Below, piece after piece: positions 59,223 through 64,000 of a stretch of 64,000 nt of DNA. Source of the DNA: Hippophae tibetana (lineage: Eukaryota; Streptophyta; Magnoliopsida; Rosales; Elaeagnaceae). A program made the position numbers and the translations under genes. The stretch covers positions 38,497,169-38,561,168 of the forward strand of contig CM072805.1 of NCBI GenBank assembly GCA_037013495.1, written 5' to 3'. Position 1 is the stretch's first letter. Every line of letters begins with the position of its first letter. Under the pieces are notes generated by a model. It was not told where the DNA came from. It did not search any database and worked only from the letters and a program-made list of their open reading frames with translations.

Positions 59223-62194
59223 TTAAAGTGCGTAAATCCGATCAATTTCTGAATTAGAAAAGTCTGATTGATGCCATGAGTTCGAACAGCTTCTCCTAGG
59301 ATGCTTCTCTTTCTTCCTAAATGAACGGCTCCTCTTTGACCTCACCACATAATATGTCATGGTACCAAGAACAGCAGCCATTATGACTCCCCCAACAACT
59401 GTAATAAAAATTGCAGCCCATTGATAATGGGGTCCTACTACTATATATGAAGAAGCCATGAAAGCAACAGAAGTGCAAACTGAAGCCAACCACATCAATT
59501 TATTTATAACCACCACTACCTTTTTCTCTGCTTTTGTCTCACCTCTCACCAATGTGATTTGAACAACCACAACAGCCAATGATGTAAAGAGTGCAATGGC
59601 ATTGAAGATGAAGAAAATTTTGAAGGGGAGAGTATTCACCATTAAAGCTGTCCCATCATGATCACCACCTGGGACAGTAAAGATAGCAGCAAAGGCAACC
59701 GTTGCAAATAGCACAGCCACCAAGGTTACTGAGTTAGTTGCATTGTTGATTCCTTCATGGTGGAGCTTTCTGAGCTCTTTGGAAATGTTGTGAACATTTT
59801 TGTTCGTTTTCTTTGTTTGCTCGAGTTGAATATGAACATCTTTCTTGATCTGAGTAACAGTTTTTCTCAATTCATCTCTTGGTTGGTTTAGTTCATTAGC
59901 CCGTACGGCACCAAAGTGAGCAAGACATTCCTTTATCTCCACAGATTCTTCAGATAGAGGAAGCCCTTCGGCAATATCAAGAGCAGTTTTGTGGTCTCTA
60001 GTTAGTGCATTAACATTCATATCAGGCAGCGCTAACAACTCATTTACTATCTGCAAGAAAGAAAGGAAGGAAGGAAAAAAAAATGAAAAAAAATTGTCAA
60101 TTAAGTTTCTTGGTGAGGAGGAAGCTTGCCAATACTTTTTTTTGCAGTCAAAATTGAAAGTGAGCATTGCACTGACATTTTCAGATGAAAATATGTGAAT
60201 GCAAGGGAAGCATACACAAAGTAATAAATTAGGTCTTTTTGTTTGTTTGTGCTCCTGTTAAAAGCAGTTCCACAACAAGCACAAAATGTGCCTTTTTCCC
60301 ATTGTCATAAAGCTTTATGTTAAAAAGGGATCAATCAAAATACCTCTGCCCGTTTCTTCCGGGTGGCCACATGTAATGCAGTGTTACCAAATTTGTCTGG
60401 AAGCATCACTATAGCAGCATCTGCCTCCAGAAGCAATTTGACAACCTCACAGCTATTCCCTTTGACTGCCATATGCAAAGCAGTTTGCCCTTTCTTGTCA
60501 GTTCTTCTTGCTAGTTGTGGATCCTTATTGAGTAATGCTCTCACAATTTCCTCATGTCCCGTTCTAGAAGCTAAATGCAAAGCATTTTTCCCATTTGATC
60601 TAGAAATCTCCAACATGCTACAATCCCTTGACAGCAACTCATTGACAACTGCAGTATGGCCTTTGGTTGCTGCAGATATAAGTGGAGTTATGTTTGATTG
60701 TCCAATTGTTTTGCTCAAGCCAGAGTCATGATCCAATAAAACTTGTACAATAGCTGCAAGAAAGTACTGTATAAATACTTTGAATGACAAGTAATTCAGA
60801 AACGAAACCAATAACACATGGCAAAAGAGTAGTCCATCAGGTATAGAATCCCACATAAAAAATGGTAAACCACCAGGCAGATAAAAAATTTGTGTATAAT
60901 GAACACACCCTCTCATTATTCTTTCGCATATAATCATTTTTTGACCATATGTTTTCCATGATTTTTCGACCAATGGGGCAGAAAACATAAAATCAATTCA
61001 CTCTTTTTTTAAATCAAATTATACTGGCGTGGTTTGAACTTGAATTTTAGTGGGAAAATAGATGTTGCCCACAAGAACACATTAACACATACCTAATCCA
61101 CTTCACCAACAATATGTTTTGTCTCGTTGTACACAAACGATTCAAAAGAAACAACAAACAACTTCATTATCCACACACCAAAAGGCCAAAACCAATATCA
61201 AACCAATTACCAGATACTTGAGATCACCACCAGAACTCCAAAAAAAGGCAATTATACAGCGAATTAATAGAATACTAACTTCAATGAGCAAAAGGGCAAG
61301 TAAAATAGCCGAAAAACATTACCATGGTGTCCCTCACTCGCAGCTACATGAAACGGATCAAACTGAGATCGATTCTTTGTAGTCAGAATCTCTTTATTCG
61401 AATACTTCAGCAATTCCTTAACAACATCAAGATGACCCTTTTCAGCAGCGGTGAACAAAGCGGTTTCTCCAGGCTCATTGACCTCGTTGACCATCGCGGC
61501 TCGAACCTCAGCTACTTCTGTATCAAACTCATCGCCGCTAACAGTGCCCACAACCTGTTTATCGATGTCACCGAGAATTTGCTTAACGGTAGCTAGATCG
61601 CCACGCTGAGCAGCCAAGTGAAGCTCTGTATTGTTATGCCGACCCGTCACTTGCTTCACGTATTTCTTCCTGCCTGCCTGATCCATCCTCTTTCCGGAGT
61701 TAGATAGCACCAGTGCCGGTGGAAACGGTGAAGGTGCCGGAGATGGAGATGGCGATGGCGGTTCCATTGGAGGGTTTTGACTCTGTGGTGTTGTTTGAGT
61801 CATCAATCCTTTATCTAAGTCTCTATAAACTCCTACAGATTCAATCACAAAATTGCTACAAAAAATTCGTTAAAGTTCAAATGCAACGTTTCTTCGAATA
61901 CCCAATTGATTATACTTTAAAAATAAGTAAAATAAGTTTAAATAATGGGTTAGTAATTAATAATATACAGATGGGTAGTTCGTGAAATAATCTTATTTTT
62001 CTCATCTATAAAGATGAGAAATAGATTGCTCAGAGACAAAGGACTAAAAAGATGAATTATATCGAACAAGCATGATTAATCCATATAAACGGAAGCTAAA
62101 AAGCAACTGAAACCATATAAAAAAATAAATTTAAGACAAATTAAGAAGAAGATATAAAGTGAAAGAGAGTACCATTTTCTGTGGAAGAAGCCAT
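59223..62194 (-). CDS. ITN1: Ankyrin-repeat PGG-domain membrane protein, ITN1-like
   Basis: Four exons: 62173-62194, 61323-61832, 60344-60753 and 59223-60050, GT-AG and in phase, giving 589 residues (Arabidopsis ITN1 is about 590). The Pro/Ser-rich N-terminus (28-46) is followed by PALVLSNSGKRMDQAGRKKY. Ankyrin repeats span about 74-350 (TELHLAAQRGDLATVKQIL; TPLISAATKGHTAVVNELL; NALHLASRTGHEEIVRALL; TALHMAVKGNSCEVVKLLL; TALHVATRKKRAE). The PGG domain has TVPGGD at 439-444 with four hydrophobic segments near 417-438, 456-480, 498-519 and 525-549, then a basic tail. ITN1 sits at the plasma membrane and promotes ABA-dependent ROS production under salt stress; by homology this copy may act likewise. 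The start at ATG 62194 was chosen because MASSTENG..RDLDKG matches the ITN1 N-terminus; extending the long exon upstream instead does not. The gene is intact. Confidence 0.95.
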
Positions 62195-62578
62195 GAGTTA
62201 CAAAATACATTCAAGGTGAAGCTAATGTAGTAGGCACAAGGAGAAGAAAAATGGTAAAGAGAGACAAAGATGAAAACGACAGAAGGAAGGTGCTTGGAAG
62301 AACTGAATAAAGTCCCATTGCTGAAATAACAAAATGCTTTAACTAGATTTCTTTGTAATAATTAATTATTTTAAATTTTATAAATAAATCATCTAAAAAG
62401 TAAAATAATATAAATATAGCATAATTTAATGAGTAAAAAAACATATTTATATATTATTAAATTATAATTTAAAAACTACTATAAAATAATACAAAGAAAA
62501 AATAAAAGATTAAAAATATTATATTTATAATAACAAGTTACTCATTTTCTTACCCAATTTATTTATAAAAATATAATA

Positions 62579-62630
<52 letters not shown>

Positions 62631-64000
62631 ATCAATAAATTATGAATTTTTTTTAAAAAAAGACTAATTTTTATTTAATAAACAAAATAATGGCCGAGAA
62701 TATGGATAAATTTTAATAATGAGAGATGAAACAGGAGGAGATTGAGAGATAGATAAATTAAAAAAGAAATTATAAATGAATGAAAAAATAATATAATTTA
62801 TTTTTATTAATTAATTATTTTATATTTACTTAAGATATGACTTTTTATTTTAACTATTTTATTAAATTAATTATTTTAATATAAAGAAAAAATTGTACTT
62901 GCATATATATATATATTATTTATTAATTAACAATTTCAAATAAGATTATATATATTAATTTTAAATATTAAATTTATTTAATGTAAATTTTAAAATGTTA
63001 TTGATATTTATTCATTTATTAAAATAACAAAAAAATAACAATAATGCATATTTTGGAGCTTTAGGCATATTCTCTAACCACTTTGCCACGTCATTTAGAG
63101 ACCATTGACTCATGCTTCTCTTGTATGCAAAAACTGAGACTCTGGGATATAAATTGGAAAAGTCTTTTTATTAGTCCTAAAATTAAGAGAGAAGTGGTAT
63201 AGCCTGATTGAACAGTTTAATGCTCTGTGAATTGTGATTATTGTATCATTGATTTAGATTATAATATGATACTATTTATTTAGTTGTGATTTATATTTAA
63301 AATGAAAAATAATAGTGTTACAGTGTAATTGTACTAAACTATTTTTCAATTGTATTTATACATCTCATAAATTTATTAAGATAAAAAATTTATGGGTATT
63401 TTTATTATGTAAATGAATCAATTTATTCAATTTATTTATGGGTTAATCAATTTAATTCCTCGATATAGTATAAAAAGTACAATTTATCTTGAAATTAAAT
63501 AAATAATTTTAAATAATTATGATATTAAAGTAATCATTTTTAATACTAAATGTAATCATTTTTTATAATAATATAATTTATAATTAATTATTCAAAATTA
63601 ACAAAAATAAATTAATTCATCTTTTTTAAATGAAACCTATGCTACACTCACCCTAAATTTATTATCATCACAATTAATGTGTCTGAATATATTATCCAAA
63701 AAAAAAAGTTCTAATTAAATTGTTTTTTTCAAAAAATATTAACACATGCATGAAAAACCTAAATGTAAAATATGTATAAATTTATATATTATAAAGGTTC
63801 ATTTTTTTTAAACATAATACAGACATTAAGTCACGGATATATACCACTAATTTTTGGAAAAGCTGAACCTGAAATGAAAAAAATAGACTAATATTATGTA
63901 TTCTAATACTCTATACACATGTCGAAGCTACACTTAATTTCAGGTTACATGATAAAAAGGGGACCGATGACTCTGAAACCATGTTAGCTCGTAGTCTCTC
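62195..64000. other. AT-rich spacer upstream of the ITN1-like gene
   Basis: 62195 to about 62340 is the likely 5' UTR and core promoter. Beyond it is AT-rich DNA with no recognised gene. About 63045-63160 is a short patch of balanced composition of unknown nature. The last 40 bases (to 64000) are less AT-rich and might start another gene, but there is too little to judge. Confidence 0.5.
62580..62627. repeat. (AT)n microsatellite
   Basis: An almost pure AT dinucleotide run of about 46 bp, likely length-polymorphic. Confidence 0.9.

Noticed and set aside
60363-60731. Plus-strand frame opposite ITN1 exon 3
   Set aside because: It is the antisense shadow of the ankyrin repeats.

Overview
The window is nuclear DNA of a flowering plant, most likely a eudicot. 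Intron-rich genes with GT-AG junctions sit in very AT-rich spacer DNA. The genes are plant-specific types (metal tolerance protein, dirigent, TRM/VARLMGL, TIGR01589, ITN1-like), and there are Ty1/copia and TRIM LTR elements. I cannot name the species.

Layout. 1-11000: the 5' half of a vacuolar-type beta-hexosaminidase gene (HEXO1-like, minus strand, running off the left edge). Its second intron has grown from about 0.66 kb to 9.3 kb by two copia insertions: an old broken one (1192-4367) and a young, apparently whole one (4728-10158). 11000-16219: AT-rich spacer. 16220-19850: an MTP11-like Mn transporter gene whose 5' exons are disrupted while its 3' exons are intact. 20510-20675: a U12 snRNA gene of the minor spliceosome, with a plant USE, a TATA box and a 3' box. 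25685-26782: a small TIGR01589-family gene with two promoter G-boxes and a TRIM element in its second intron. 27860-32577: a third, broken copia element with a truncated 3' LTR. 38714-41080: a TRM/VARLMGL-DUF4378 gene. 41460-42680: a long dirigent (ESB1/DIR9-like) gene, convergent with the TRM gene. 44922-49060: splicing factor SF3B3. 50070-52604: a monoacylglycerol-lipase-type hydrolase (MAGL6-like, minus). 53801-55279: ribosomal protein L35. 59223-62194: an ITN1-like ankyrin/PGG membrane protein (minus). The rest is AT-rich spacer.

How the genes relate. They do not form a pathway. From memory, the order RPL35 - MAGL - SF3B3 - TRM/dirigent - TIGR01589 - MTP11 - HEXO1 interleaves two Arabidopsis segments (around At3g55170-At3g55260 and At2g39390-At2g39450), so the block looks like an unfractionated ancestral neighbourhood. 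Two splicing components, U12 snRNA and SF3B3, lie 24 kb apart. SF3b is a known part of the U11/U12 di-snRNP, but the proximity may be chance.

The most notable items are the U12 snRNA gene, the half-decayed MTP11 copy, and the HEXO1 intron with two retroelements, one ending 31 bp from a 36-bp exon. No clearly unprecedented system was found.
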